Source of the DNA: Planctomycetota bacterium | Lineage (GTDB): Bacteria > Planctomycetota > Phycisphaerae > Phycisphaerales > UBA1924 | Length of the DNA stretch: 64,000 nucleotides | Reading direction: 5' to 3' | Assembly (NCBI GenBank): GCA_018968885.1 | Contig: JAGWZK010000016.1 | Coordinates: 1-64,000, forward strand | Shown: positions 52,281-61,913 of the stretch, piece by piece | Position numbering within the stretch: the first letter of the stretch is position 1 | Layout: each line of letters begins with the position of its first letter | Position numbers and translations under genes: made by a program | Notes under the pieces: generated by a model | Told to the model about the DNA's origin: nothing | What the model saw: the letters and a program-made list of their open reading frames with translations, nothing else | Databases searched by the model: none

Positions 52281-54167
52281 TCACTTTTCAAGGGTGAAAC
52301 TGTAGAGTTTGGCTTGGCCTTGGGAGGGGCCACCTTTGAATTGGAGGCCGACGATGCCGAGGGAGGACATATCGATGGCTTTGCTGCCGCTCTGGCTGCC
52401 GTGGAAGAGGTTGAGTTTGAAATCGGTGAGTGAGATGCGGTAGGTCTGGCGGCCGGCTTTGGCGATGATGGGATCGGAGAGGAAGGCCTCACCATCATCG
52501 AGCTTGCTGCTGCCGGGCTTGACGCAATTGGCTTCGGCGAGAACGAAGTTGAGTTCCACTCCGGCGGGGGCTTCGGCCTCGAGAACGACCTGGGTGTAGC
52601 CATCGGCATCGGCGACGATGGTGGCGGGATCGCCGACGTTGGTGGAGCGGGAGGATGTGGGCAGATAGAAGCTGATGCCTGCGCCGTAGCTGAGGCCGGG
52701 CGTGTAGGTGATGTGGCACACTTTGTTGCTCATCACGTACGAAAGAGAAGCATCGGATGCGCCCCAGACATCGGGATTCTGGATCCAATCTGCGAGGAGA
52801 CTGACCTGCGGTGGGCGACCGGGCTGCTGACCACTTTTGAGGGTGATGGATTCGGGGGGAAGGATCTGTGTGGGCGCGGGGCGGGTGGATTTGGCGTGGA
52901 GATCGTGGAGCTTGGCATTTGTGGCGGCCATGGCGGTGAGGAGCGCTTCGTAGCGGCCGTGACGGATATCGACGACTCCGTAGTTGGAGTCTTCACCATC
53001 GAAGCGACCTTGAGGAGACTGGTCGGCCCATTCGAACCAGCAGGTGCCGATGACCATGGGATATTGGGCGAGATCTTCGACGAATTCGGAGTAGTGAGCT
53101 GCGCGCTCGGCCTGTGTGAGAAGCACTGCACCTGCGCCGCGGGAATTGGGATTGCCGGACTGGTTCTCTTTGGCGCGCCAGGAGAACTCGGTGATCATGA
53201 GGGGTTTGCCGGTGGTGACGTGGAATTTTGCAAGAACGCGGGCAGGAACCTTGGCACCGCTGTAGTAATTAACGCTGACGACATCACTGACTTTGCCACA
53301 GGCGGTGATGACAGAGAGAGGAGCATCGCCAGCGAAACGCGAGCCGAGGATGAGAAGCTCGGGAGCGATGCGGCGCACTTCGGCAGCGGCGACGGTGTAG
53401 AAACGCTCGGCGGCGATACCGACGAAGGCCTCGCGATCAGCGAGAGATGCGGCGTTGGTGGATGTGCGGAGATGATCGGCGGAAAGCTTGGACCAATCGG
53501 GCGCGGTGATGCCCCACGCGGCGTTGAGACCCTCGATGGTTTTGTGCTTGGATTTGAGGAACTCGATGGCGGCGAGGCGAGCAGGATCTGCATCGGGAAG
53601 GGTGAATGCGCGTTCGAGGACGGTGTAGTTGAGGGGAGCATCCCAGGCGTTGATGCCGAACCAAGGCATTTCGTTATCGAGGAAGACGCCGAGAATGTCG
53701 GAGCGATCGGGGTACTTGGCGAGCATGGCTTCGACGTTGGTGCGAACGCGTGACTCGAAGCCGGGGCGGAAGGTGTCGAGGCAGCGGTCAGATTCGGTGC
53801 CGGCGGCATACAGAACGGGAGTGCGATAGATGCCGGGTGAGGCGGCGACAGCAGGATCGCTCCAGGCACCGACGGTGTTGAAGTGGGCGGCCGTGAGGAT
53901 GGAGCGAACGGAGGTGCTCCAAGCGGCGAAGTCATTGGGGAACGTGGAGACAAGAGGTTGATAGAACTGGGTGCCTTCCCTAGGTCGGAATGGGAGGGAG
54001 GCGATGTTATTGATCCCTGCGGAGAAGAGGCGCTTGCCATCTGGCGACTGGAACCAATATCGGCCATCCTGGTCTTTGGTGACGGAATATGAGGGGGCGG
54101 CACATGCCGCGGCGGCGAGGAAAGGGAGGAGGCAGAGGGTCTGCAACGCGGTTTGAAACAGTTTCAT
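52281..54167 (-). CDS. Secreted glycoside hydrolase of clan GH-A with C-terminal CBM-like domain
   Basis: Protein of 628 residues. Signal peptide 1-23 (ending ACAAP). A TIM-barrel catalytic domain runs to ~430: SPDGKRLFSAGINNIASLPF, ILGVFLDNEMPWFGINAWD with likely acid/base Glu166, and KPLMITEFSWRAKEN with likely nucleophile Glu327. The layout resembles agarase/GH42/GH158-like enzymes; the exact family is not decided. The C-terminal ~170 residues are beta-rich like a carbohydrate-binding module. Start at 54167 lacks a ribosome site; a promoter 7 bases upstream suggests a leaderless message. In a beta-glucan locus, a beta-1,3-glucanase role is plausible. Confidence 0.72.
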   Translation of the reverse strand: MKLFQTALQTLCLLPFLAAAACAAPSYSVTKDQDGRYWFQSPDGKRLFSAGINNIASLPFRPREGTQFYQPLVSTFPNDFAAWSTSVRSILTAAHFNTVGAWSDPAVAASPGIYRTPVLYAAGTESDRCLDTFRPGFESRVRTNVEAMLAKYPDRSDILGVFLDNEMPWFGINAWDAPLNYTVLERAFTLPDADPARLAAIEFLKSKHKTIEGLNAAWGITAPDWSKLSADHLRTSTNAASLADREAFVGIAAERFYTVAAAEVRRIAPELLILGSRFAGDAPLSVITACGKVSDVVSVNYYSGAKVPARVLAKFHVTTGKPLMITEFSWRAKENQSGNPNSRGAGAVLLTQAERAAHYSEFVEDLAQYPMVIGTCWFEWADQSPQGRFDGEDSNYGVVDIRHGRYEALLTAMAATNAKLHDLHAKSTRPAPTQILPPESITLKSGQQPGRPPQVSLLADWIQNPDVWGASDASLSYVMSNKVCHITYTPGLSYGAGISFYLPTSSRSTNVGDPATIVADADGYTQVVLEAEAPAGVELNFVLAEANCVKPGSSKLDDGEAFLSDPIIAKAGRQTYRISLTDFKLNLFHGSQSGSKAIDMSSLGIVGLQFKGGPSQGQAKLYSFTLEK

Positions 54168-54174
54168 GGACAGA

Positions 54175-54203
54175 ACGATACCGAAAACCGGTTGCGATAT
54201 CAA
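54175..54203 (-). promoter_or_regulatory. Promoter of the glycoside hydrolase with CG-centred palindrome
   Basis: Minus strand TTGATA (54198-54203), 17 bases, TATCGT (54175-54180). The spacer carries AACCGGTT (54186-54193) within CGCAACCGGTTTTCG, the CG-centred shape of LacI-family operators, in the ideal position to block polymerase. Predicted start near 54168 is next to the ATG. Confidence 0.55.
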
Positions 54204-54240
54204 CGGGATTGTGGATTGTGGAGAAAATGTGCAGTTTGGC

Positions 54241-54278
54241 TTGACAGGGGTTGCAGGGTTCGGTAGCTTGCAACTGTT
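54241..54278 (+). promoter_or_regulatory. Promoter and operator-like element of the lacI-type gene
   Basis: TTGACA (54241), 17 bases, TAGCTT (54264). TTGCAACTGTTCCA (54268-54281) overlaps the predicted start and shares eleven bases with the element at 52081. This suggests self-control. A half-site TGTTTCA follows at 54287. Confidence 0.5.
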
Positions 54279-54296
54279 CCACGGAGTGTTTCAGGC

Positions 54297-55466
54297 ATGA
54301 GCTCTGTACGCGAAATCGCCCGACGACTTGGACTTTCGCCCGCCACGGTGTCGCGAGCGCTGAATAACAGCGTGAACGTGGACCCGGACACTCGGGCACG
54401 TGTGATCGCGGCGGCAAATACCGCTCGCTATATGCCATCGGTTTCCAAAGCCCCGCAGAATGTGATTGGGCTTGTTTATCCGGGAGAGCCGGTGGAGCCG
54501 GATTACGGCGGATTCGAATCGGCACTGTTGGCGGGCATTCTGCGTGGACTGAATGAACTGCGGTTTGACCTGAAGATCGTTTCGGTGTCGCGTGACAAGC
54601 TGCCCAATGAGAACTACTCACAGTTTTTCCTGCGGAAGGGCATTCGCGGCGTGATTCTGCGGACGTTCCTGGATACTCGCTCGATGTGTGTCTCCATCGC
54701 GGAAGAGGGATTTCCCGCGATCGTGGTTGCAGATCGGTTTGAGAACAGCAAAGTGAATTTCATCTCGTGCAACTCGCGGGATGATTCGGCGCGAGCGATT
54801 TGCCACCTCTTGGACCTGGGACATCGGAGGATTGCGCTGGCGGTGCACCGTTATCCGGACACGGACCATGTGGATCGTCGCGAGGGGTATCTGGATGCGT
54901 TTCGGTCGAGGGAGATTGAAGTGGATCCCTCGCTGATGATCGAGACGATCGGTGAGATGGTTGGTGGCGAGACGTCGATTCTGCGGCTGATGAGCATGCC
55001 AGAACCACCGACGGCGGTGTATTTCACGAACCCGCTGTCGACGATCGGAGCGTTGAAGAAGTGTCATGAACTGGGCATTCGCGTGCCGCAGGACCTGTCG
55101 ATCGTTGGATTTGATGATGGCGACATCCGTTATCACACGTTTCCGACGTGCACGGCAGTGTGCCAAGACGCGACGATGATCGGATTTGAATCGGCTCGGT
55201 GGTTGACACGAATGCTGTGTGGGATGGCTGATACGCGTTTGCAGGCAGCAAAGCAGACGCGATTTGAAATCAATATGACAACGGCAGCGGCTCCTGTTGA
55301 GCCGGTGCGTGTATTGCCGGACGGCACGAGACTCGCAGTGCAGGTCGGCCCAGCTCTGACGGCAAAGACCCGCCGCAAACAGAGCGTTTTCGAGGGCGTG
55401 ACGGTGGATTCGGGTGTGTCTGAGCCCAAACGGGGCAAGCCAGTCGGATCGAAAAGGAGTCAATGA
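54297..55466 (+). CDS. LacI-family transcriptional regulator
   Basis: Protein of 389 residues. N-terminal helix-turn-helix with [20 protein letters not shown] at residues 4-23 and hinge [12 protein letters not shown]; periplasmic-binding-like effector domain ~58-340 ([60 protein letters not shown]). A ~45-residue basic tail is extra. Between the glycoside hydrolase and the sugar uptake genes, it is the likely local regulator; the effector would be a beta-glucan oligosaccharide or glucose (inference). Overlaps the prepilin gene. Confidence 0.92.
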   Translation: MSSVREIARRLGLSPATVSRALNNSVNVDPDTRARVIAAANTARYMPSVSKAPQNVIGLVYPGEPVEPDYGGFESALLAGILRGLNELRFDLKIVSVSRDKLPNENYSQFFLRKGIRGVILRTFLDTRSMCVSIAEEGFPAIVVADRFENSKVNFISCNSRDDSARAICHLLDLGHRRIALAVHRYPDTDHVDRREGYLDAFRSREIEVDPSLMIETIGEMVGGETSILRLMSMPEPPTAVYFTNPLSTIGALKKCHELGIRVPQDLSIVGFDDGDIRYHTFPTCTAVCQDATMIGFESARWLTRMLCGMADTRLQAAKQTRFEINMTTAAAPVEPVRVLPDGTRLAVQVGPALTAKTRRKQSVFEGVTVDSGVSEPKRGKPVGSKRSQ

Positions 55467-56410
55467 TGAAACAGGGTGTGAACGTTGGTGTTAAGGGTCG
55501 ACAATGGGCGGCATTTACGCTGATTGAACTGTTGGTCGTGATTGCGATTATCGCGCTTTTGATTGCGATTCTGCTGCCGGCGCTGGGTAAGGCACGTGAG
55601 GCGGGCCGGGACACGATCTGTAAATCGAATATTCGTCAGTTGGTGACGGCGATGCTGGTGTACACAACGGATTACAAGGACAAGTTTCCGCCCAATCTGG
55701 TGGATGCGGTTGATCCGGTGTCGAACACATTCAGCATGATGTGGTATGACGTGAACCGCATCGGGGCGTATCTGCCTCAGATGGATGATTCGAATATCTC
55801 TGAGACGAATACGCGAACGCGCACGGTCGGTGGCGGATCGATGCGCTGTCCGAATCATCCGGATGCGGGACGCTCGTACACAATGAACTACTGGGCCTCT
55901 TCGGCGGGTAAGTGGACACCGGGTGGAACGGGGATCATCACATACAAGCCCGGTGGATTTGGAACCGAATCGCAGCGCGGGCGCGGGTTTGACTCAACCG
56001 TCGGTGAATCCTCGGCAACAATGCTAATGACAGAAGGTTGGGGGTTGTACTTCTCGGAGACGATCACGCCTCGCCGGTGGTTTACGGGTGCGCAGGTGGG
56101 CGAATCGGGCATGCCGGGTGCACGCTTTGGAGGCGGTGCTGGCGTGAGTGATTTCCCCGGTCAGTGGCCCACCAACGCGCTGGAGATGGGCCCGGCCCCG
56201 GCGGGATCGCTGAAGTCGTACATCCCGTGGTATCGGCACCCCAAGCGGACGAGCGGTGTGCGCGAGATTCGCGGCGCGGCGAATTTCGGCATGGCGGATG
56301 GGCACGTTGAGCAGTACACGGTGGATGTGCTGATTGATCGAGCGACCGGCAGAAGCACCGGTAAGGTGCTGTGGTCGCCGATCGACCGACAGATCGAACC
56401 GTTCCCCTGA
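55466..56410 (+). CDS. Prepilin-type secreted protein (DUF1559-like)
   Basis: Protein of 314 residues. Prepilin leader and methylation motif [20 protein letters not shown] at ~15-35, processed before Phe by a prepilin peptidase; C-terminal [16 protein letters not shown], the H-X9-DG-type end of planctomycete pseudopilin-like proteins. TGATG overlap with the regulator gene and GGAG six bases before the ATG. Such genes beside sugar regulators are frequent in planctomycetes; their role is unknown, possibly cell-surface binding or type II-like export. Confidence 0.82.
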   Translation: MKQGVNVGVKGRQWAAFTLIELLVVIAIIALLIAILLPALGKAREAGRDTICKSNIRQLVTAMLVYTTDYKDKFPPNLVDAVDPVSNTFSMMWYDVNRIGAYLPQMDDSNISETNTRTRTVGGGSMRCPNHPDAGRSYTMNYWASSAGKWTPGGTGIITYKPGGFGTESQRGRGFDSTVGESSATMLMTEGWGLYFSETITPRRWFTGAQVGESGMPGARFGGGAGVSDFPGQWPTNALEMGPAPAGSLKSYIPWYRHPKRTSGVREIRGAANFGMADGHVEQYTVDVLIDRATGRSTGKVLWSPIDRQIEPFP

Positions 56411-56508
56411 TGTGAACTGAAGTGTTTTCAGGTCTGGCGGCGGCGTCGCGGCCAGGCACTTTGTTTGGAATGTGAGTGAGAATGAAACGTCTTGTGAAGG
56501 AGAAAGAT

Positions 56509-57129
56509 ATGAAGAAGCAGTTGATGGCAGTGGCGGCTTTGGGTGTGTGCGCGGGTGCTGCGTTTGGCCAGGTGGCCAATCCCAGCTTTGAAGACAACGG
56601 CGGCGGCTTCAGCGGATGGAGCACGTTTGAGCAAGCGTTTGTGGATACGACGATCGCGCGTACCGGCACGTTTGCCGCGAAGTTCTTTGGCAATTTCTCC
56701 CAGCAATACGCGGCTTCGGGCGCGTACCAGGACTTCCCCACGACTCCGGGAACGACCTGGACGGGCACCGGCTGGTTTGCGCACACCGCCGGTGACCCTC
56801 TGGTGGGTCAGAACATCGGCCTGATCAACATCGAGTGGCGCCGCGCGGATGGCACGTTGATTTCATATCTGACCACGACGACGGTGACGTCGACAAGCGC
56901 TCTAGACACATGGCAGCAGTACACGGTGTCGGGCGTGGCTCCGGCCGAGACGGCGACTGCTCGCCTCGTGGTGCTGATCCTGCAACCCAATTTTGAGGGT
57001 GGCAGCGTGTGGGTGGATGATGTGGCCTTCTCTTCGCAGGTGAACTGCTCGGCCGACTTCAACAACGACGGCGTGGTGGACTTCTTTGACTATCTTGACT
57101 TTGTGGCTGCCTTCTCATCCGGGTGCTGA
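56509..57129 (+). CDS. Secreted CBM-like protein with a single dockerin-like repeat
   Basis: Protein of 206 residues. Signal peptide 1-21 (ending AAFGQ). A CBM4/9-like domain (VANPSFEDNGGGFSGWSTFE, YQDFPTTPGTTWTGTGWFAH, VWVDDVAF) and a tail with one EF-hand-like repeat framed by Cys (CSADFNNDGVVDFFDYLDFV, ending FSSGC). The other two dockerin-bearing proteins here have two repeats. The CBM-like part is related to the C-terminal domain of the GH16 enzyme at 61910. Ends at a strong terminator. Confidence 0.75.
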   Translation: MKKQLMAVAALGVCAGAAFGQVANPSFEDNGGGFSGWSTFEQAFVDTTIARTGTFAAKFFGNFSQQYAASGAYQDFPTTPGTTWTGTGWFAHTAGDPLVGQNIGLINIEWRRADGTLISYLTTTTVTSTSALDTWQQYTVSGVAPAETATARLVVLILQPNFEGGSVWVDDVAFSSQVNCSADFNNDGVVDFFDYLDFVAAFSSGC

Positions 57130-57151
57130 ATCCCTCATCCGGTGACTGACT

Positions 57152-57185
57152 GCGCAGCGCCCCTTTGCCGGGGCGTTGCGCTTTT
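57152..57185 (+). terminator. Rho-independent terminator
   Basis: GCGCAGCGCCCC and GGGGCGTTGCGC form a twelve-base-pair stem with one G-U pair, then TTTT. It ends the lacI-prepilin-CBM transcript, so the sugar transporter genes need their own promoter. Confidence 0.88.
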
Positions 57186-57199
57186 GCGGAGATGTGTAA

Positions 57200-57207
57200 A
57201 AACGTTT
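57200..57207. promoter_or_regulatory. CG-centred palindrome AAACGTTT before the sugar-binding protein gene
   Basis: AAACGTTT within TGTAAAAACGTTTGATTG has the central CG typical of LacI-family operators. It lies just past the terminator and before the transporter genes. Only eight bases are symmetric, so the support is modest. Confidence 0.35.
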
Positions 57208-57229
57208 GATTGTGGAGCACGATTCGCGA

Positions 57230-58717
57230 GTGAGCAAGTCGACGTCGACATCATGGATGCCGCAGGGACTGCCTGGGGGGATGCGTGGGAGCATGCTCTC
57301 TCTGGGACCATTCTCTCCTGGGGCGTGGCTGATCATCGCCAGCGCGGTGGTGAGTGCGGTGTTGCTGGCGATGGCCAAACCACCGGCGAAATCTGAAGCG
57401 ACGATGTGGACGTTTGCGCGGATGCACGCGCTGATGTATGAACCGCTGGTGGCGGACTGGAACAAGCACAATTCGCCGAAGGTCGAGATGCTGCAACTTG
57501 GATTGCCGGCGATTGAGCGGCGGATGCTGGCGAGCTTTTTCTCAGGAACTCCGTGTGCGGACCTGATGGAAGTGGAGCGACGGGCAGTGGCTCGCGCTTT
57601 TGCAGGACCGATTGAGTCAGTGGGGTTTGTAGACCTGACAGATCGATTGAATCGCGACGGGCTTCTGGAGAAAATCAACGGGCCGAGTTTCAGCCCGTGG
57701 AGCAGCCGCGGCAGGGTTTTTGGTCTGCCCCATGATGTGCATCCGGTGATGCTGGGATATCGGGCAGACATTGTGGAAGCAGCGGGGATTGATGTCGCAA
57801 AGATTGAAACGTGGGATGATTTTGAAAGGGTGATGAGACCGCTGCAGGAGATGGGTGGTAAGGGTGAGCGGTTTGCGCTTTCGATGTGGGAGACGCATGG
57901 CGATCATCTGGAAGTGCTGATCCTGCAGGCGGGGGGAACGCTGATCGATGAGCAGGGGGCAGTAACGATTGACTCTGAAATCAACCGGCGGGTGCTGGTG
58001 AGAGTGAGTGATTGGTGTGCGGGGCCAGATCGGATCGCGATGGATGCGCCGAACTTCACGGCGAGCGGGAATCAGTTGAAGGTGGCGGGAAAGGTGATCT
58101 GCGCATTCATGCCGGATTGGATGGGGGATGTCTGGAAGCATGAAATGCCGGAACTGGCGGGAAAGGTCAAATTGATGCCGCTGCCAGCGTGGGAAAAGGG
58201 TGGGAGAAGAACGAGTGTGTGGGGCGGGACGATGCTGGGCATTCCCAAGGCGGCAGCAACAAGCCCAGAGAGATTTGAACAGCTGTACGCGTTTGCCTCG
58301 CACTTGTATCTGTCGCAGGAAGTGGCGAGGGAGCTGTATCGCAAGGGTGGAATCATCACGCCAGTAAAGACTTTCTGGAATGATCCAATCTACGACCAGC
58401 CCGATGAATACTTCTGCGGTCAGGCACCGGGGCGGTCATACATCAATCTGGCAGGAGATGTGCCGCTGAGGTCGAGTTCGCCATTCAATGCGCGGGCGCT
58501 GGATCACATCACCAGCGCGCTGGTGAGACTGTGCGAAGAGAGACGTTCGGGAGCGCTGGCTCAGGATGCCGCGAAGATTGAGACGCGGGCAGCGGAACTG
58601 CTGAAGTTGGCGCAGGCGCAGATGCAATCGAAGGCGGAGAGGAATGTCTTTTTGAGTCATGCGGCGGAAGCTTCGGCTGGTCATTCGGCGGGTGTTTCAG
58701 AAGGGGGTGGGCGATGA
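57230..58717 (+). CDS. Sugar ABC transporter substrate-binding protein, membrane-anchored
   Basis: Protein of ~495 residues. A transmembrane or signal anchor lies at ~25-45 (GAWLIIASAVVSAVLLAMA); no lipobox Cys follows. The mature part is a family-1 extracellular solute-binding protein (GLPHDVHPVMLGYRADIVEA; WDDFERVMRPLQEMGGKGER; SVWGGTMLGIPKAAATSPER). Start is uncertain: the open frame extends to 57206, GTG at 57230 has GGAG twelve bases upstream, and ATGs at 57257, 57281 and 57293 are alternatives. It overlaps the first permease gene. Likely ligand: beta-glucan oligosaccharides (inference). Confidence 0.8.
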   Translation: MSKSTSTSWMPQGLPGGMRGSMLSLGPFSPGAWLIIASAVVSAVLLAMAKPPAKSEATMWTFARMHALMYEPLVADWNKHNSPKVEMLQLGLPAIERRMLASFFSGTPCADLMEVERRAVARAFAGPIESVGFVDLTDRLNRDGLLEKINGPSFSPWSSRGRVFGLPHDVHPVMLGYRADIVEAAGIDVAKIETWDDFERVMRPLQEMGGKGERFALSMWETHGDHLEVLILQAGGTLIDEQGAVTIDSEINRRVLVRVSDWCAGPDRIAMDAPNFTASGNQLKVAGKVICAFMPDWMGDVWKHEMPELAGKVKLMPLPAWEKGGRRTSVWGGTMLGIPKAAATSPERFEQLYAFASHLYLSQEVARELYRKGGIITPVKTFWNDPIYDQPDEYFCGQAPGRSYINLAGDVPLRSSSPFNARALDHITSALVRLCEERRSGALAQDAAKIETRAAELLKLAQAQMQSKAERNVFLSHAAEASAGHSAGVSEGGGR

Positions 58718-59613
58718 GCGCGGCCCAGCCAATGCACAATCGCGTGCGAGCATCGCTGGCGCCGTATGGGCTTCTGCTCCCATTTGCGGTTTTGTTTGGA
58801 CTATTCACTCTGTATCCATTGGCGCGCTCGCTGGTGCTGGCCTTTCAGCAGACGTTTGGACCAGAGGCGACGCGGTACGTGGGGCTGGCGAACTTTGCCG
58901 CGCTATTGAAGGATTCGCTGTTCTGGGTGGCGGTGCGAAACACCGTGCTGTACACGTTGGGAAGCGTGCTGATTCAGTTGCCTTTGGCGATGATTCTGGC
59001 ACTAGCGTTGCAATCTAAAGGCGTGCGGGGGAAGAGTTTTTTCCGCATGTTGCTGTTTGCGCCGGCGACGGTGGGTGTGGCGTACGCCGCGATCATGTTC
59101 GGAGTGATGTTTGAAAAGCAGACTGGGCTCATCAATCAGTTGCTTCAGAGCGTGACGGGGAGGGGACTGGACTTTCCCTGGCAGCAGGAACACGTGCTCT
59201 GGATGCTGATCTTGGCGTCGCTGTGGATGTTCACGGGTTTCAACATGATCTTTTTCTCGGCAGCCCTCGCGAATGTGCGAGAGGAACTGGTGGAGGCATC
59301 GACGCTGGACGGGGCCTCAGCGTGGCAGCGGTTTGTGCATGTGATTGTGCCAGAGATCCGGCCGGTGGCGGGGTTTGTGGTGCTGATGTCGGTGATCGGG
59401 AGTTTGCAGTTGTTTGAACTGCCTTACCTGATTCTGAACAACAGCGGCGGGCCGGACAACCGTGGCCTGACGATCATCACGTATCTGTATCAGAATGGTT
59501 TTGAGAATGGCGACCTGGGGTATGCCAGCGCAGTGGGTTGGATGCTGGCGACGGTGTTGATCCTGATCGCGGCGGCTCAGCGGGTGATTGCAGCGCGAAG
59601 GAGCGTTGCATGA
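58714..59613 (+). CDS. Sugar ABC transporter permease (MalF/UgpA type)
   Basis: Protein of 299 residues with six hydrophobic segments. N terminus LLPFAVLFGLFTLYPLARSL; EAA loop EELVEASTLDGASAWQRFVH near 190-210, which docks the ATPase; LQLFELPYLILNNSGGPDNR near 230. ATG overlaps the binding-protein stop and its stop overlaps the next permease start. Confidence 0.92.
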   Translation: MSAAQPMHNRVRASLAPYGLLLPFAVLFGLFTLYPLARSLVLAFQQTFGPEATRYVGLANFAALLKDSLFWVAVRNTVLYTLGSVLIQLPLAMILALALQSKGVRGKSFFRMLLFAPATVGVAYAAIMFGVMFEKQTGLINQLLQSVTGRGLDFPWQQEHVLWMLILASLWMFTGFNMIFFSAALANVREELVEASTLDGASAWQRFVHVIVPEIRPVAGFVVLMSVIGSLQLFELPYLILNNSGGPDNRGLTIITYLYQNGFENGDLGYASAVGWMLATVLILIAAAQRVIAARRSVA

Positions 59614-60464
59614 AACACATCTTGCTGAAAGGTCGGACGAATTGGCCGGCGATGATCGTGTTGATCATTGCGGGGGTGGTGACGTTGGTGCCTTTTGTGT
59701 GGCTGGTGCTGGCGAGCATGAAGACGAGCGGAGACTTTTTCACTTCAACGTTCCTGCCGCGATTTGAAGGGAAGATAGACCCTTCGCGCTTGACGCTGGA
59801 GCACTACCGCACGCTGTTCACATCGCTGGATCTTGGACGGGCGCTGCTCAACTCTCTTTGCATCGCATCGGTCGGCGGGGTTCTGTCGACACTGGTGAGC
59901 GCGATGGCGGGGGTGGCGCTGGCGTGTTATGAGTTCAAAGGCAAGCGGCTCGCGACATCGGTGGTGCTGGCGTCGGTATTGATCCCCGCCCCACTATTGC
60001 TGGCACCGGGGTATGTGCTGCTGCACCAATTGCACTTGCTGGATTCGCTGGCAGGGTTGATCCTGCCGATGGTGGCGAGCGCGTTTGGTGTGTACCTGTT
60101 CAGACAGGCGGCCAAGAGCAGCTTGAGCAAGGAAATGCTGGAGGCAGCGCGTATCGATGGATGCTCGGAGTGGCGGATGTTCTGGATTATCGCGTTGCCA
60201 CTGTTGCGCCCGATGATCGGTGCATTCATGATGGTGACGTTTCTGGGGGCGTGGAACAACTACATTCAGCCGCAGGTGGTGCTGCAAAGTCCGGAGCAGT
60301 TTCCACTTTCTGTCGCGGTGACGCAACTCAAGGGTCAGTTTTATCAAGACTACGGTTTGCAGATGGCGGGTACGGTGGTGTCGATCATTCCGGTTCTGAT
60401 TCTGTTGTCATTACTTCGTCGCGAGTTTGTCGCCGGGCTGACTGCCGGCGCAGTGAAGGGCTAA
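59610..60464 (+). CDS. Sugar ABC transporter permease (MalG/UgpE type)
   Basis: Protein of 284 residues, six membrane segments. WLVLASMKTSGDFF near 33, EAA loop EMLEAARIDGCSEWRMFWII near 175-195, TFLGAWNNYIQPQVVLQSPE near 213. GAAGGAG before the ATG at 59610. No ATP-binding subunit gene is present in the locus, so a shared MsmK/UgpC-like ATPase elsewhere must serve it. Confidence 0.92.
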   Translation: MKHILLKGRTNWPAMIVLIIAGVVTLVPFVWLVLASMKTSGDFFTSTFLPRFEGKIDPSRLTLEHYRTLFTSLDLGRALLNSLCIASVGGVLSTLVSAMAGVALACYEFKGKRLATSVVLASVLIPAPLLLAPGYVLLHQLHLLDSLAGLILPMVASAFGVYLFRQAAKSSLSKEMLEAARIDGCSEWRMFWIIALPLLRPMIGAFMMVTFLGAWNNYIQPQVVLQSPEQFPLSVAVTQLKGQFYQDYGLQMAGTVVSIIPVLILLSLLRREFVAGLTAGAVKG

Positions 60465-60491
60465 ATCAAAGTCATACTCAAGGATTGAACT

Positions 60492-61913
60492 ATGTTTCCT
60501 GAAGGATTCAAATGGGGAGCGGCATCAAGTGCGTATCAGATCGAAGGCGCTGCGCGCACGGATGGTCGCGGAGAATCCGTGTGGGATGCGTTCTGCCAGG
60601 TGCCGGGGAAAGTGCACCGTGGAAGCAACGGTGATGTGGCGTGCGACCATTATCACCGGATGTATGAAGATGTGCAGATGATGAAGTGGATGGGGCTGAA
60701 GGCGTATCGCTTTTCGACATCCTGGAGCCGCGTGCTGCCGTCAGGAACGGGAACAATCAACGAAAAGGGATTGTCGTTTTATGATGTGCTCGTCGATGCG
60801 CTGCTCGAGGCGGGGATTGAGCCGTGGCTGACGCTGTATCACTGGGATATGCCCCTGGATCTGCAGAATCGGGGCGGGTGGATGAACCCGGAGAGCCCCA
60901 AGTGGTTTGCCGACTATGCCGCGATCATGACGGAGAGGTTGTCTGATCGCGTGAAGCACTGGATCACGATCAATGAGCCGCAGATATTCATAGGTCTGGG
61001 GCATCGGGAAGGAACGCACGCGCCGGGCTTGAAACTGCCAACGCGGGATTGGCTGCTGGCCGGGCATCACGCGTTGATGGCGCACGGGGCGACGGTGCAG
61101 GCGATTCGAGCCAAGGCCAAGCGGCCTTTGCAGGTGGGATGGGCACCCTGCGCGCGAGTTGATCTGCCGGCGAGCATGAGCCCGGCGGATATCGAGGCGG
61201 CGCGGCAGCGCTTTGCCAGCGTCACCAGCACCGATTGCTGGAACAACACCTGGTGGGCTGATCCGGTGATGCTGGGGCACTATCCGGCGGATGGCTTGGC
61301 GCACTTTGGGGCGGACGTGCCAGCGTTCAAGTCGTCCGACTTTGACCTGATCAAGCAGCCGATCGACTTCTACGGAGTGAACATCTATTCCGGTGAGCGC
61401 TACGCAGCGGATGCGCTGGGGCGGCCGGTGCATGTGCCGTGGCCGGATGGGCACCCGGTGACGACATTCCGCTGGCCGGTGGTGCCAGAGTCGCTCTATT
61501 GGGGGCCGAAGTTCTTGCATGATCGATACAAGTTGCCGATCGTGATCACAGAGAATGGCTTGTCGAACGCGGATTGGGTGGCGGCGGATGGCACTGTGCC
61601 GGACCCGCAGCGGATCGATTTCAAAGCCAAATACCTGGGATGCCTGTTGCAGGCAGCACGCGATGGCGTGGCCGTGCAGGGGTACTTCCACTGGTCGATC
61701 TTTGATAACTTTGAATGGGCAGAAGGGTATGAAAAGCGGTTTGGGTTGATTTTTGTGGATTATCGAACAGGGCAACGTATTCCCAAAGCGTCGGCACATT
61801 GGTATCGTGATGTGATCGCGGCAAAGGGGAAGAACATCATTCCCGCAGCGCAGTTGACGCACGGTCCGATCGGTCTCAAGTCGGGGGCGGCCTCGACCAA
61901 GGAGCTGGTATGA
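60492..61913 (+). CDS. bglA: GH1 beta-glucosidase
   Basis: Protein of 473 residues without signal peptide, so cytoplasmic. N-terminal GFKWGAASSAYQIEGAARTD; acid/base Glu162 in TINEP; nucleophile Glu354 in ITENG; FSTSWSRVLPSG and DNFEWAEGYEKRFGLIFVDY. Cleaves terminal beta-linked glucose from imported oligosaccharides. AAGGA precedes the ATG. Follows the permease by 27 bases and overlaps the GH16 gene, showing coordinated expression. Confidence 0.95.
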   Translation: MFPEGFKWGAASSAYQIEGAARTDGRGESVWDAFCQVPGKVHRGSNGDVACDHYHRMYEDVQMMKWMGLKAYRFSTSWSRVLPSGTGTINEKGLSFYDVLVDALLEAGIEPWLTLYHWDMPLDLQNRGGWMNPESPKWFADYAAIMTERLSDRVKHWITINEPQIFIGLGHREGTHAPGLKLPTRDWLLAGHHALMAHGATVQAIRAKAKRPLQVGWAPCARVDLPASMSPADIEAARQRFASVTSTDCWNNTWWADPVMLGHYPADGLAHFGADVPAFKSSDFDLIKQPIDFYGVNIYSGERYAADALGRPVHVPWPDGHPVTTFRWPVVPESLYWGPKFLHDRYKLPIVITENGLSNADWVAADGTVPDPQRIDFKAKYLGCLLQAARDGVAVQGYFHWSIFDNFEWAEGYEKRFGLIFVDYRTGQRIPKASAHWYRDVIAAKGKNIIPAAQLTHGPIGLKSGAASTKELV

